A stretch of 35,196 bases of DNA from Bacteroidales bacterium. Its GTDB lineage: Bacteria > Bacteroidota > Bacteroidia > Bacteroidales > ML635J-15. Positions within the stretch are counted from its first letter, which is position 1. The number at the start of each line of letters is the position of its first letter. A model generated the notes under the pieces. The model was not told the origin of the DNA. It made no database searches and was given only the letters and a program-made list of their open reading frames with translations. The stretch is from contig JAISPG010000010.1 in NCBI GenBank assembly GCA_031275085.1, positions 1 to 35,196 on the forward strand, written 5' to 3'. Position numbers and translations under genes: made by a program. Of this stretch, positions 1 through 9,143 are shown piece after piece.

Positions 1-17
1 CTCATATTTTGGGACTG

Positions 18-25
18 CAAAGATA
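18..25 (-). promoter_or_regulatory. Bacteroidota -7 promoter box for a gene left of the window
   Basis: Read on the minus strand this is TATCTTTG, an exact match to the TAnnTTTG -7 element of Bacteroidota. It would drive a leftward gene beginning outside the window. The 13 bases at 13-25 are identical to those at 14626-14638 upstream of the AraC gene. The remainder of 1-284 is AT-rich and contains no gene that I can support. Confidence 0.5.
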
Positions 26-284
26 AAGACTTTTTTATTACATCCAAAACTTTTTTAATCTTTTTTGCCTTTTTTTTTAGCCAATCCCCAAATAACCCTG
101 AAATACTGATACTTGTGGAAATAACTTTTTTTATAAACATTTTATTTATGACATATATAACCATAATATAGGACTTAAATATTGTCATAACATTTAGTAA
201 TATGGGGCAATTCCTATTAAAAAATACCGATTATCCTTATAATTGAAGTGATAATTCAAACAATTACAAATCAGAAAACAATTT

Positions 285-1214
285 TCACAATTTTTTGTTT
301 TGTATTACTGCTTCATAATTATTTACCAGTTTTTCTCTTCCCGACCGAAATAACGATGTTTCATAAAAATTCATTTTAAATTCATAAGAATTCATTTGCT
401 TAAGTTGATTATAACTAATATTTCTTATTTGCGGTAATATTTTCAACTTATCATGATTATGAGTCACAGGATTTCTGTTACACGGACATACACTTTGACA
501 TATATCACATCCAAAAACCTGGGTTGTTATGTATTTTTTAATATTATCAGGGATTTGTCCTTTATTTTCTATGGTATGATAAGAAATACACTTATTAGCA
601 TCAAGATTTTTGTCCGACAGAGCTCCTGTCGGACAAGATTCAATACATATGTTACAGTTTTCACATATAAAATCATCTGTTACCGGATTATCATATTTAA
701 GCTCAACATCCAGAATAATTTCTCCTATAAAAATCCATGAACCGAACTTTTTATGGATAAGGCAGTTATTTTTACCGATAACTCCTAACCCTGATCTTTC
801 TGCAAAGTATCTCTCAAATACAGGTGCAGTATCAACAAAAAATCTTCCGTTTATTTCAGGGTCAAGTGATTTTATTTTCTGTAATAAAAGAGATAATTTC
901 TCTTTCAAAACTTTATGGTAATCTGTTCCGTAAGCATATTTTGAAATTGAAAAATCCTTATTAACCAAATGTTCATCGGAATAATAATTTAAGATAACTG
1001 AAATAACAGATTTTGCATTTTCTAACAAAAATTGTGGATCTTTTCTCAATTCCTGATATCTTTTCAGGTAAGACATACCAGCATAATTATTATCTGCCAG
1101 CCATTTTTCAAAAAAATCATAATATCCGGAAAATACATTTGCACAACTTATTCCACAGTCATCAAAGCCTAAGTCTAACGAAAGTTTCTTTATTATTGAA
1201 GAATCTAAACGCAC
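285..1214 (-). CDS. queG: Epoxyqueuosine reductase (QueG)
   Basis: QueG catalyses the last step of queuosine synthesis, reducing epoxyqueuosine to queuosine in the tRNA wobble position with cobalamin and two [4Fe-4S] clusters. Numbered from the GTG at 1214 (309 aa), the first ferredoxin-type Cys set is C184, C187, C190 and C194-Pro. The second set includes C236, C239 and C243-Pro. The motif FVDTAPVFER carries the likely catalytic Asp128, and CISYHTIEN is close to the family CISYLTIE. No ATG lies near the start. The open frame extends to another GTG at 1268, but that start would overlap the upstream gene by 53 bp and give an unusually long N-terminus. GTG 1214 begins one base after that gene's TAA and matches the usual family length. 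The gene is probably co-transcribed with the upstream repeat protein. Confidence 0.93.
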   Translation of the reverse strand: MRLDSSIIKKLSLDLGFDDCGISCANVFSGYYDFFEKWLADNNYAGMSYLKRYQELRKDPQFLLENAKSVISVILNYYSDEHLVNKDFSISKYAYGTDYHKVLKEKLSLLLQKIKSLDPEINGRFFVDTAPVFERYFAERSGLGVIGKNNCLIHKKFGSWIFIGEIILDVELKYDNPVTDDFICENCNICIESCPTGALSDKNLDANKCISYHTIENKGQIPDNIKKYITTQVFGCDICQSVCPCNRNPVTHNHDKLKILPQIRNISYNQLKQMNSYEFKMNFYETSLFRSGREKLVNNYEAVIQNKKL

Positions 1215-1215
1215 A

Positions 1216-2319
1216 TTAGTCGTTTTTATATGTTCTGCCGTTAAAATATATGTTTTCAGAACTAACACCGAACTTATATTTTAAAATATTTCCGTTAAGT
1301 TCATATTCGGAAATTGTTTCATAAGAAATTGTTTCCACTTTTGTCCCGTCAAAATATTTTAAATTTCCCAATTGGTCAATGTATGCAATAACATTATTCT
1401 GCAATAAGTAACTGCCTGGAATATAGTTTTCCAGTGTAAATACTTTTCCTTTATAATAAACTTTAAAAAAATCCTGAACTCCAAAAATCATGAGTTGATC
1501 AACAACTTCATAAAAATCAGGACTGTCAAAAGAAATTATTTCAACATTGAAATCGGAAAAAACTTTTAAATAATTATTAGCATCTACATATGCAAGAAAT
1601 CCGTCGCCTGCTTTATAAGACGCAGGCTCAAAATTTTCAATATCCAGAATTTCTCCTTTATAAAATACCTGAAGATTATTTACAGGCTCTTCAACGAATG
1701 CAACAATATCTTTCCCTATTTCAAGTGATTTTATACGCTCAGCAAAATCGGCAGGAATAATTTCTCCTCTATAAAATATGTTTAAATAATTTCTGCTGTC
1801 GACATATGCAACAATATTTTTACCAATATATACTTTATTAGCAGCTCCTGTAGCCAAAGCATCGTCAAGATCAATAATTTCCTTATTATAATATGCTTTT
1901 AATTTTTTTTGTATGTCATCAAACCATACAATTACATCTTCTCCCAGATAATAATCTGTAATATTGTTGCTCAGGTTTATAATGTTACCATTGTCAAAAG
2001 CTCTTAAAATATTATTGAACGTAAATACAACAAGATTATTACTCATTTTATATTCACCTACAGAGGTCATAACCCTATGCACATAATGATTATGATAAAT
2101 TTTAAAAAATTCGGCATTATCCTCATATGCAAAGGTTGAATTTCCTATTTTATAAGACTTCAAAGGTTGATGTTCTATCTGTTTTATATTTCCATTATCA
2201 AATACCAGTACATTACCCAGGTAGTCATTAAAAAATGATATATTTTGTGCAGTAATTCCAGACCAATAAATCAAAAAAATAGTTACTAATGTAATTAACT
2301 TTAGTAAGAGTTTTTTCAT
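1216..2319 (-). CDS. Secreted protein of about 43-residue repeats, possible beta-propeller
   Basis: I do not recognise a named family. The protein has 367 aa from ATG 2319. It starts MKKLLLKL, followed by a hydrophobic segment ending near ITAQ, which is a typical signal peptide, so it is probably periplasmic or exported. The mature part is built from roughly seven or eight degenerate repeats of about 40-45 residues. Each has a core like VAYVDxxNxLxVFYKGEI followed by a Y-x-x-G turn. That periodicity and the beta-rich, aromatic pattern suggest a beta-propeller, but this is inference. The open frame extends to a TTG at 2343, but the minus-strand -7 box at 2341-2348 covers that site, so ATG 2319 is the likely start. 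The stop lies one base before the proposed GTG start of queG. Confidence 0.72.
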   Translation of the reverse strand: MKKLLLKLITLVTIFLIYWSGITAQNISFFNDYLGNVLVFDNGNIKQIEHQPLKSYKIGNSTFAYEDNAEFFKIYHNHYVHRVMTSVGEYKMSNNLVVFTFNNILRAFDNGNIINLSNNITDYYLGEDVIVWFDDIQKKLKAYYNKEIIDLDDALATGAANKVYIGKNIVAYVDSRNYLNIFYRGEIIPADFAERIKSLEIGKDIVAFVEEPVNNLQVFYKGEILDIENFEPASYKAGDGFLAYVDANNYLKVFSDFNVEIISFDSPDFYEVVDQLMIFGVQDFFKVYYKGKVFTLENYIPGSYLLQNNVIAYIDQLGNLKYFDGTKVETISYETISEYELNGNILKYKFGVSSENIYFNGRTYKND

Positions 2320-2340
2320 AAAAAGATTTCTTAATTTCAA

Positions 2341-2348
2341 CAAAGGTA
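2341..2348 (-). promoter_or_regulatory. -7 promoter box for the repeat protein and queG
   Basis: The minus strand reads TACCTTTG, matching TAnnTTTG about 22 bp before ATG 2319. A clear -33 TTG at the usual spacing is not visible. It lies back to back with a plus-strand box at 2370-2377, so the 2320-2404 gap is a compact divergent promoter region. Confidence 0.55.
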
Positions 2349-2369
2349 ACTAAAATTATCAAATTTTGA

Positions 2370-2377
2370 TATTTTTG
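2370..2377 (+). promoter_or_regulatory. -7 promoter box for thiL
   Basis: The sequence TATTTTTG matches TAnnTTTG and lies 27 bp before ATG 2405. It falls inside the N-terminal extension of the longest open frame, which argues that translation starts at 2405 rather than at the TTG at 2366. Confidence 0.5.
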
Positions 2378-2404
2378 CAGGTAAATATCTTACATACTTT
2401 CTTT

Positions 2405-3445
2405 ATGGCAGAAAAAGGGAAAAAAATAAAAGAAATCTCCGAATTAGGAGAATTTGGATTAATTGATCATTTAACAAAAAATATAAAATCCGACGACAAA
2501 AATTTAATAAAAGGAATAGGTGATGATACTGCTGTTTTTAAAACAGGAAATACCTGTACTTTAGTTACAACTGATCTACTCGTGGAAGGAATTCATTTTA
2601 ACTTGATCTATTCTCCTTTAAAACACCTTGGATATAAAGCTGTAGTAGTAAATTTGAGTGATATATATGCAATGAATGCAACACCAAAATACATTACCAT
2701 ATCTCTGGCATTAAGCAGTAAATTTTCTTTAAATGCCATTGAGGAATTATATAGCGGAATCCTTTTAGCCTGTAAAAATTATAATGTTGAATTGATCGGA
2801 GGAGACACAAGCAGTTCTTTATCAGGGTTATTCATCAGTATAACAGCAATAGGAGAAGCCAAAAAGAATGATATTGTATATCGCAGTGGAGCAAAACCAA
2901 ACGATTTAATATGTGTCAGTGGCAACTTGGGAGCTGCATATCTGGGGCTTCAGTTATTAGAACGTGAAAAAGAGGTTTTCCTGAGTGACACATCCATGCA
3001 GCCGCAACTTGATGGGTTTGAATATATTGTGGAAAGACAGTTAAAACCCGAACCAAGGCGTGATATTATTGAAACACTACGCAACCATAACATAAAACCA
3101 ACATCAATGATTGATATCTCCGACGGATTATCTTCCGAATTATTGCATTTATGTAAAAATTCCGATTTAGGTTGCAGAATATTTGAAGAAAAAATCCCTG
3201 TTGCCCCGCAAAGCATTGCCGCTGCAGAAATGTTCAGATTAGACACTTCGCTGGCAGCTCTTAACGGCGGAGAAGATTACGAATTACTTTTTACTGTTCC
3301 TCTGGATAAAAAAGAAGAAATAGAAAAAATCCCTGACATTTCAATTATCGGATATATGACTTCTGCCTCCGAAGAAAAATTCTTTGTTGCAAAAAACGGT
3401 ATAGAACTGGAGTTAAAAGCTCAGGGATGGAATCCTTTGAAATAA
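2405..3445 (+). CDS. thiL: Thiamine-monophosphate kinase
   Basis: ThiL phosphorylates thiamine monophosphate to thiamine diphosphate with ATP, the final step of cofactor synthesis, in the cytoplasm. The 346-aa product begins MAEKGKK and soon reaches ISELGEFGLIDHL, the typical ThiL N-terminus. Expected ligand motifs are present: GIGDDTAVF around residues 38-45 (Mg/ATP Asp pair), TTDLLVEGIHF at 55-65, NLSDIYAMNATP at 83-94, GGDTS at 132-136 and, further on, IDISDGLSSEL and LNGGEDYELLF. Length is normal for the family. No other thiamine gene is nearby, so it stands alone. The longer frame beginning at TTG 2366 is rejected because the promoter box lies inside it. Confidence 0.95.
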   Translation: MAEKGKKIKEISELGEFGLIDHLTKNIKSDDKNLIKGIGDDTAVFKTGNTCTLVTTDLLVEGIHFNLIYSPLKHLGYKAVVVNLSDIYAMNATPKYITISLALSSKFSLNAIEELYSGILLACKNYNVELIGGDTSSSLSGLFISITAIGEAKKNDIVYRSGAKPNDLICVSGNLGAAYLGLQLLEREKEVFLSDTSMQPQLDGFEYIVERQLKPEPRRDIIETLRNHNIKPTSMIDISDGLSSELLHLCKNSDLGCRIFEEKIPVAPQSIAAAEMFRLDTSLAALNGGEDYELLFTVPLDKKEEIEKIPDISIIGYMTSASEEKFFVAKNGIELELKAQGWNPLK

Positions 3446-3680
3446 TTTTTTTAATGCAGGCATTATAACAGATTTATTTGAAATCAAAAATGAGCCCCAT
3501 TAGGCATTATTCTGATTATCAAGATATTACTAATCTAAGCAAATAAAACAGCTATAATAAATATCCTCATTACAAGATTTTTCAGGCAACAAATAAACAA
3601 TCACCTGTTAAATACTTGAAAAAAACAGTATATCAAATCCCATATATTTCTGTTTAAATTTGTAAATAAATATATCCGAT
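3446..3680. other. Intergenic stretch, no gene seen
   Basis: This is a 235-bp AT-rich gap between thiL and the next plus-strand gene. Apart from the promoter box at 3655-3662 I see no hairpin with a T tract and no coding signal. Confidence 0.5.
3655..3662 (+). promoter_or_regulatory. -7 promoter box for the 276-aa gene
   Basis: TAAATTTG matches TAnnTTTG 19 bp before ATG 3681. No good -33 TTTG is seen at the usual 19-21 bp spacing. Confidence 0.45.
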
Positions 3681-4511
3681 ATGCTGAAATTAATTTTCTC
3701 AAATACAGATACGGAAAGGTTAAAAATTTTGAAAACCTGTCTCGAACAATTTGAAAGGCTTGAAAATACATCATTTTTAATAGGTGAGGAGAATTTACAA
3801 AAGTTGGAGAGAAGTTTCTTAACCTTTGAAAAGATTGAGTTACATAATGATCTTTTAAGAGAAGAAAAAGAAAAATTAGAAAAAAGCTATGATGAAGCTT
3901 TTAAAAAAGCCAAATTATATTTTGTTCATTATTTTCAGGCTCTCTACATGGCTATAGAAAGAGGAGAAGTACCTTCTAATATTACGGATTATTATAATAT
4001 AACTTTCCCTTTTCCGATACCGGATCCTCAAACAGGAGAAGAACTTATACAATTATCTGAAAATCTTTTTTTCAACGATGATGCAAGAGTTGCAAACGGA
4101 GGAAAATATTTTGCAAATCCAAGCATTGGTTCAGTAAAAGTATGGGTAGAAAAATTTGTTGAGGTTTATGATAAAAAAACAAACAAATTTAATGTTAAAC
4201 AAGCAGAAATCGAAAATATAGGCGGAATGAGACAGGAAACCGATAACTTGATTTATGAAATCTGCTATATTTTATCAAAAGAATTTGAAGACCTTAGCAT
4301 AAACGAACAAATAGAAAATATCGCAAAATATGGTCTGAACGTTCAACCCGTCGAAGAAGAAGTAGAACAAATTCAAATAGTTGAAGAATTTGTTCAGGAA
4401 CCTGTTAATTGTATTACTGAAGTTGAAGATGAAGAATCAAAAACAATAAAGAAAAGACGTAAAAAGAAAAATATCAATCAATTACAATTCAGTTTCTTTT
4501 TTCCTGAATAA
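3681..4511 (+). CDS. Uncharacterised protein with charged C-terminal tail
   Basis: I do not recognise this 276-aa protein. It has no signal peptide or membrane segment, so it is probably cytoplasmic. Residues about 40-80 are rich in Glu, Lys and Leu and look like a coiled coil or long helix. A central part (about 100-170) holds the Pro-rich PFPIPDPQTGEE and the stretch NGGKYFANPSIGSVKVWVEKF. Residues 220-252 are strongly acidic (runs of Glu and Val). They are followed by a basic cluster KKRRKKKN near 256-264 and a short aromatic end FSFFFPE. The last 30 bp overlap the convergent CPBP protease gene. The acidic-then-basic tail could serve nucleic-acid or protein binding, but nothing here proves it. 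Confidence 0.75.
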   Translation: MLKLIFSNTDTERLKILKTCLEQFERLENTSFLIGEENLQKLERSFLTFEKIELHNDLLREEKEKLEKSYDEAFKKAKLYFVHYFQALYMAIERGEVPSNITDYYNITFPFPIPDPQTGEELIQLSENLFFNDDARVANGGKYFANPSIGSVKVWVEKFVEVYDKKTNKFNVKQAEIENIGGMRQETDNLIYEICYILSKEFEDLSINEQIENIAKYGLNVQPVEEEVEQIQIVEEFVQEPVNCITEVEDEESKTIKKRRKKKNINQLQFSFFFPE

Positions 4512-5366
4512 AAATCGTCCTATAATAACAGCAATAATTGTTCCGGCTACTATATACCATATATCAGAAGATTGTGAACCTATAGTTTCTATCTCTTCTT
4601 CTATCCCCCATTTGCCAATAAAAAAGTGACCTATGACCGCCATGCTATTATTAGCAAAATGTGCAAAAATAGCCGGGTATAAAGATCCTGAAAAATAAAC
4701 CAGATATCCGAAGAACATTCCTAACAATAATCTGGGAATAAAACCATAAAACTGAAAATGTATAGCCGAAAATATAATCGCTGTAATTAATATTGCCAGA
4801 TGATGATTTTTAAAAAAACGAAAACAGTATTTCTGGATCAAACCCCGAAATAAAAACTCTTCACCAATAGCAGGGATCAACGCAATTACAAAAAGATTAA
4901 AAACCAAATCAGGAACAGAATTTCCTGCAAGCATCAATTGAGTGATATGAGCATTGGATTCTTCCATCCCACGCATTAACTCTTCAATGCCGGAAGGAAA
5001 TTTAATTGAATTATTCCATTCTATTATTAAATTAAGTAGCGGCATTGATGCTACCATAAAAATAAAAGCAAGAAGATAATATCCCAGATTAGGAGAAGTT
5101 TTCAATTTCAAAAATCCGGGAATATCATATCCGAAGATTTTAGGAATAATAAGAGGCGGAAGTATAAATACGAAAAAAGAAGAAATAACCTGTGTCAATT
5201 TTAAAACATTAATTTCCATTGCCATGTCCGGGGTCCAGTTTGATATTTCACTCAACTGAACATTAAATATTAACATTATTATGCTCGATATTATGTTACC
5301 TGCCAGAAAACAGACAAAAATACAACCTGTAATTATTAAAATCTTTTGTAATGTATTATATCCCAT
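4482..5366 (-). CDS. CPBP family intramembrane metalloprotease
   Basis: Members of the CPBP (Abi/CaaX protease-like) family are multi-pass membrane metalloproteases; bacterial substrates are mostly unknown. The 294-aa product has about eight hydrophobic segments. The diagnostic motif 1 is EEFLFRG with Glu169, Glu170 and Arg174. A later helix carries His203 (AIHFQFYG), and the last motif has His236 in AHFANN. These are the expected metal-binding and catalytic positions, so the enzyme looks intact. Its 3' end overlaps the convergent plus-strand gene by 30 bp. The ATG at 5366 is the natural start, directly before a transmembrane segment. Confidence 0.9.
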   Translation of the reverse strand: MGYNTLQKILIITGCIFVCFLAGNIISSIIMLIFNVQLSEISNWTPDMAMEINVLKLTQVISSFFVFILPPLIIPKIFGYDIPGFLKLKTSPNLGYYLLAFIFMVASMPLLNLIIEWNNSIKFPSGIEELMRGMEESNAHITQLMLAGNSVPDLVFNLFVIALIPAIGEEFLFRGLIQKYCFRFFKNHHLAILITAIIFSAIHFQFYGFIPRLLLGMFFGYLVYFSGSLYPAIFAHFANNSMAVIGHFFIGKWGIEEEIETIGSQSSDIWYIVAGTIIAVIIGRFLFRKKETEL

Positions 5367-5439
5367 ATTTACATATTTTTACCATAAAGAGCCACATTCA
5401 TTTAACTATACTTTTATATAGACAGATATATAATATTCC

Positions 5440-5495
5440 CTTAATTCTTAATTCTTAATTCTTAATTCTTAATTCTTAATTCTTAATTCTTAATT
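5440..5495. repeat. Eight perfect tandem copies of a 7-bp repeat
   Basis: The unit CTTAATT is repeated eight times without a mismatch (units start at 5440, 5447, 5454, 5461, 5468, 5475, 5482 and 5489). The ribD stop codon at 5490-5492 falls in the last unit, so the array lies immediately downstream of ribD. A 7-bp unit would shift frame if copy number changed inside a gene, but here it is in the 3' untranslated part. Confidence 0.95.
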
Positions 5496-6530
5496 ATAAT
5501 AAATTTTCAATTCACTATCTCCGTATTTTTCCGATAAAGATTCCTTTCTTTCGAATATCGGAGCTTTTACTCCCGTTTTAAATTCTTTGGAACCATAAAA
5601 AACCCTGGCCTCATCCCACAAATTATTTTCAATAAATTCATTTAAAGTTTTCGTTCCTCCTTCTACAATTACCGACTGAATATTTTCATCATATAATATT
5701 TCCATTAATTGCGGAAGAATATTTTCAGAGAAGTTTATTTTTACATATTTTATATTGTTTTTAACCAAATTTTCTATAGAATTAACAACTATAACTGAAG
5801 CATTACTATTAAAAATATTATAATTTGATTTTAACTCACACATTTTATCAATACAAATTCTCACCGGATCTTTACCATACCAGTTTCTTGCAGTTAATTG
5901 AGGATTATCAAGAATTACAGTATTTTTTCCTGCAAGTATTGCATCCTCTTCAGTCCTCCACTTATGAACCAGTGTTTTACAATACTCATTTGTGATCCAT
6001 GCCGGGCCTATATCTGTTCCTGGTTTACGTGAATAATCAATAAAACCATCGAAAGTCTGTGCCCACTTCAATATAATGTACGGACGTTTTTTGGTATGAA
6101 ATGTGTAAAACCTACGGTTAAGAAATTTACATTCTTTTTCTAAAATTCCGCTCACTACATTTACAGACGAATTCATAAGTTTTTTTATTCCTTTTCCGTC
6201 AACTTCAAAATAAGGGTCAACACTGCCAATAACAACTTCAGGGATCTGCATTTTTATTATCAGATCAGCACATGCCGGAGTTTTTCCAACATGCGCACAA
6301 GGTTCAAGAGAAACATAAATAGTCGATTTCTTTAAAAGTTCTTTATCCTTAACAGAGTTTATTGCATTGACTTCCGCATGTGCTTCACCAAATTTACAAT
6401 GATAACCTTCACCTATAATTTTATCGTTAAAAACAATTACAGAGCCTACCATAGGATTAGGAGAAACATTTCCAATACCATTTCCGGCAAGTTCAATACA
6501 ACGTTTTATATATTTTTCGTGTTTGGTCAT
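5490..6530 (-). CDS. ribD: Riboflavin biosynthesis deaminase/reductase RibD
   Basis: RibD is bifunctional. The N-terminal zinc deaminase converts 2,5-diamino-6-ribosylamino-pyrimidinone phosphate. The C-terminal NADPH reductase then makes 5-amino-6-ribitylamino-uracil phosphate in riboflavin synthesis. The 346-aa product has the deaminase motif HAEVNAI (zinc ligand His51, catalytic Glu53) and EPCAHVGKTPACADLI with zinc ligands Cys78 and Cys87. The reductase half starts near residue 147 with RPYIILKWAQTFDGFI and includes VEGGTKTLNEF. Length is normal. It begins four bases after the stop of the upstream DUF5686 gene, so the two are in one transcript. Other riboflavin genes are not in the window. 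The stop codon lies in a 7-bp tandem repeat. Confidence 0.95.
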   Translation of the reverse strand: MTKHEKYIKRCIELAGNGIGNVSPNPMVGSVIVFNDKIIGEGYHCKFGEAHAEVNAINSVKDKELLKKSTIYVSLEPCAHVGKTPACADLIIKMQIPEVVIGSVDPYFEVDGKGIKKLMNSSVNVVSGILEKECKFLNRRFYTFHTKKRPYIILKWAQTFDGFIDYSRKPGTDIGPAWITNEYCKTLVHKWRTEEDAILAGKNTVILDNPQLTARNWYGKDPVRICIDKMCELKSNYNIFNSNASVIVVNSIENLVKNNIKYVKINFSENILPQLMEILYDENIQSVIVEGGTKTLNEFIENNLWDEARVFYGSKEFKTGVKAPIFERKESLSEKYGDSELKIYYN

Positions 6531-6533
6531 TAT

Positions 6534-9014
6534 TTACATATTTAATGTAAGAGTTAACTTAAAAGCCCAGTTCTCTATTTCCTTTGTTCTGGAATAAGGG
6601 CCATAACGATAATATACCCCCAGACCATAACCAAATAATTTAGACATTGTAATTATTCCATTAATTTGTAACCCCGATTCATAATAACCTTTATTCATCA
6701 ACTTTGCCTGATAATCTTCTTCCGGGGCCAGAACCAATTTAGCATCTCCCCAACCTGCAGCAGTTACAATGGCAAATTTCGGGGAAAACTTCTTTCCTTT
6801 CCATAAAAGACTGCCGAAATCATGTCTGACAAAAGCACAGGCAAAACGATCCGAGATAAATTCATTAATCCTCATGGTATTAAAAACATTATCAAAATTC
6901 AACCACGAACTAATCCCTGCAATATAATATAATTCCGAATAAGGAGCAATTCCGTCAATTAAGCCTCCGGTAAGTTGTAAATGAGTTTCCCCTGCATTAC
7001 GAATAACAAATTTTTTATAAACAGAAGCCTCATATTTAAAATAATCATTATCTGCATCAAATAACGGTATGGATTTTGTGATGTTAAAATGTAGAATGGG
7101 ATATTTTGTTCCAAGGCTTATTCTGTTACCACGCGGAGTTTGCATAAACTTTTCTTTATAGGCATATCTTAAATAAATACCTATTTCCGAATTAAAATAA
7201 TGCATATTCAGAGGTTCTCTATAATTATAGCGATCCTGATTTATTATGTTTTTTTCCGTATATGAAAACATAACGTTAGCTCTCAAATATTTTAAAGTGC
7301 TAAACTGAAAAGAAGCATAATATTGAGTTACAGAATCCATTTCACTTAAGAACATGTCCATAACATAATTTGAAAACGACAAAGCTTGCCCTTGCTGAAA
7401 AGTGTAATCATCACTCAATGAAAGATCTTTTTTATATCCCAATATTAATTTTGTCTCTGAAGGACGGTGAAACAAAAAACTTAAATGCCCCCCGTATTTC
7501 CATGCTTTATCACGAAATCCATAAGCAAAATATCCTCCTGCAGATGCCCATGTCAACATCCTGTCGTTTGTACTCAACCCTAATCCCAAGCGAGAACCCT
7601 CATATTTATTATAATTATAGATAGATAAAAGATCAAAATTAATGAATTTAAAAGGAATGTACCCTGACGCAACAATCTCCATGACATTTAAAAATCTGTC
7701 AAAATTAAATTCGTCACCAAGGCTGTCAATAACTTCGTAGGTTTTTAAATCTTTTTCCGTAAGGGCTTCTTTACGATACGTATTCCAGAAGGTCTCATCT
7801 TTTTTGCTTGCATCGTCATTTACAACAACATTAAGCTGATTGAAATCTTTTCTTTTATGGTCAGGATTAAGGCTTATATCACTTATATAAGTTTTTCCTA
7901 TTCCTATACATGGTATACTTATGCTGTCGGCAATGACTTCGATCATATTTATAATAATATCGGTATTTAACTGTACCGGAAACCACTGTGTATCTTCTAT
8001 AAGTTCATATTTCTGCTGAATATTGATATCAAAAGTTTTTGATTTTTCATAAGGTTTTGCACTAACATTCTGTATTGCATATCCGTTTGTATTTATATGC
8101 ATCACTCCTTGCATGCCTTCGAAATTTTTACCATGTAATGGTCTGTACGATATAATAAAAATAGTATCCGCTTTTTCATTGTACATAGTATCTTCAATCT
8201 GAAAAAAATAACGTTTTGTACTTCCTTTACTTACCGGACTGAGATACTTTTTGTCTAAAATAGTTATATAATCTTTGTAAAACGACAATGATTGAAACTG
8301 ACTTCCCAACAATACAAAACTTGGATTTTTCAAACCCGATACACGTTGAGCCAGTACTGTTTCCTTATTGTTGTCGGGATAACTGAATTTTCGTTCAGAT
8401 ACATTCTCAGATAAAAAAAGATATTGTGAAGTAAGTACATCCATAACACGATCAAATTCCTTATTTCCCGTAGTATCTAAAACAGAAACACTATCTGTTT
8501 TCAGTTCTTCTTTTTTAGGTAATACAGTAATAGAACCGGCTATATTAAACCCGACCGTAATATGAAAGCGACTATACGACATATACGAAAATGACCGCAT
8601 TTTTTCCGGATTATTTCTGTCTGCATTATTAATAACTTCGTCAATTATACGGTGGGCAGGATTTATTCCCGGTAGAATTGTTACTTCAGATAAATAAAAA
8701 GCATTCTCTTCAAGCTGAATTTCAAAATAACGTTTATTCCCGATTTCTTCTTTTGTTATAGTTTTTGTGATATATCCCAGATAACTTACTTTTAAAAATT
8801 CTATCTTATCATATGATTCAATTGTAAAATATCCGTCAAGGTCTGTTGTTGTTCCATAATTGGAAGAACTATATATTATATTTACGAATGCCAGCGGTTC
8901 TTTGGTTTTGGAATCAATTACCTTTCCCCCGAATTTAGTCTGACAAAAAGAAGAAATGGTGAGGAAGACAAATAAAATAACAAATATTGGTTTATTTAAT
9001 TTAAATTTTGCCAT
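6534..9014 (-). CDS. DUF5686/CarboxypepD_reg-like outer-membrane protein
   Basis: This 826-aa protein belongs to the large Bacteroidota family with a carboxypeptidase-regulatory-like domain followed by DUF5686. A signal peptide covers about residues 1-24. Residues 28-113 form the Ig-like module (KFGGKVIDSKTKEPLAFVNI, later YGTTTDLDGYFTI) often seen at the front of TonB-linked outer-membrane proteins. The long middle and C-terminal parts have alternating aromatic beta strands and end in WAFKLTLTLNM, a typical outer-membrane barrel terminus with an aromatic-rich last strand. No plug domain or enzymatic motif is seen. The molecular role of the family is not established. It is the first gene of a two-gene unit with ribD, driven by the promoter at 9144-9174. 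Confidence 0.88.
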   Translation of the reverse strand: MAKFKLNKPIFVILFVFLTISSFCQTKFGGKVIDSKTKEPLAFVNIIYSSSNYGTTTDLDGYFTIESYDKIEFLKVSYLGYITKTITKEEIGNKRYFEIQLEENAFYLSEVTILPGINPAHRIIDEVINNADRNNPEKMRSFSYMSYSRFHITVGFNIAGSITVLPKKEELKTDSVSVLDTTGNKEFDRVMDVLTSQYLFLSENVSERKFSYPDNNKETVLAQRVSGLKNPSFVLLGSQFQSLSFYKDYITILDKKYLSPVSKGSTKRYFFQIEDTMYNEKADTIFIISYRPLHGKNFEGMQGVMHINTNGYAIQNVSAKPYEKSKTFDINIQQKYELIEDTQWFPVQLNTDIIINMIEVIADSISIPCIGIGKTYISDISLNPDHKRKDFNQLNVVVNDDASKKDETFWNTYRKEALTEKDLKTYEVIDSLGDEFNFDRFLNVMEIVASGYIPFKFINFDLLSIYNYNKYEGSRLGLGLSTNDRMLTWASAGGYFAYGFRDKAWKYGGHLSFLFHRPSETKLILGYKKDLSLSDDYTFQQGQALSFSNYVMDMFLSEMDSVTQYYASFQFSTLKYLRANVMFSYTEKNIINQDRYNYREPLNMHYFNSEIGIYLRYAYKEKFMQTPRGNRISLGTKYPILHFNITKSIPLFDADNDYFKYEASVYKKFVIRNAGETHLQLTGGLIDGIAPYSELYYIAGISSWLNFDNVFNTMRINEFISDRFACAFVRHDFGSLLWKGKKFSPKFAIVTAAGWGDAKLVLAPEEDYQAKLMNKGYYESGLQINGIITMSKLFGYGLGVYYRYGPYSRTKEIENWAFKLTLTLNM

Positions 9015-9143
9015 TAGTTTTTGGTTAAAGTATTTTATACTATCTGATCCTTGTATTTTTGAAATATATTCATTACAAACAATTGTATTTAACTAATTAT
9101 TGTACTTCAACTTAGCCTAGTGCAATAGTACTGTAATACACCG

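Noticed and set aside
5440..5495. CRISPR array
   Set aside because: The repeats are 7 bp with no spacers and no cas genes; this is a simple tandem repeat.
9015..9137. FMN riboswitch ahead of the DUF5686-ribD unit
   Set aside because: The long leader precedes the DUF5686 gene rather than ribD, and I could not find the conserved RFN-element blocks.
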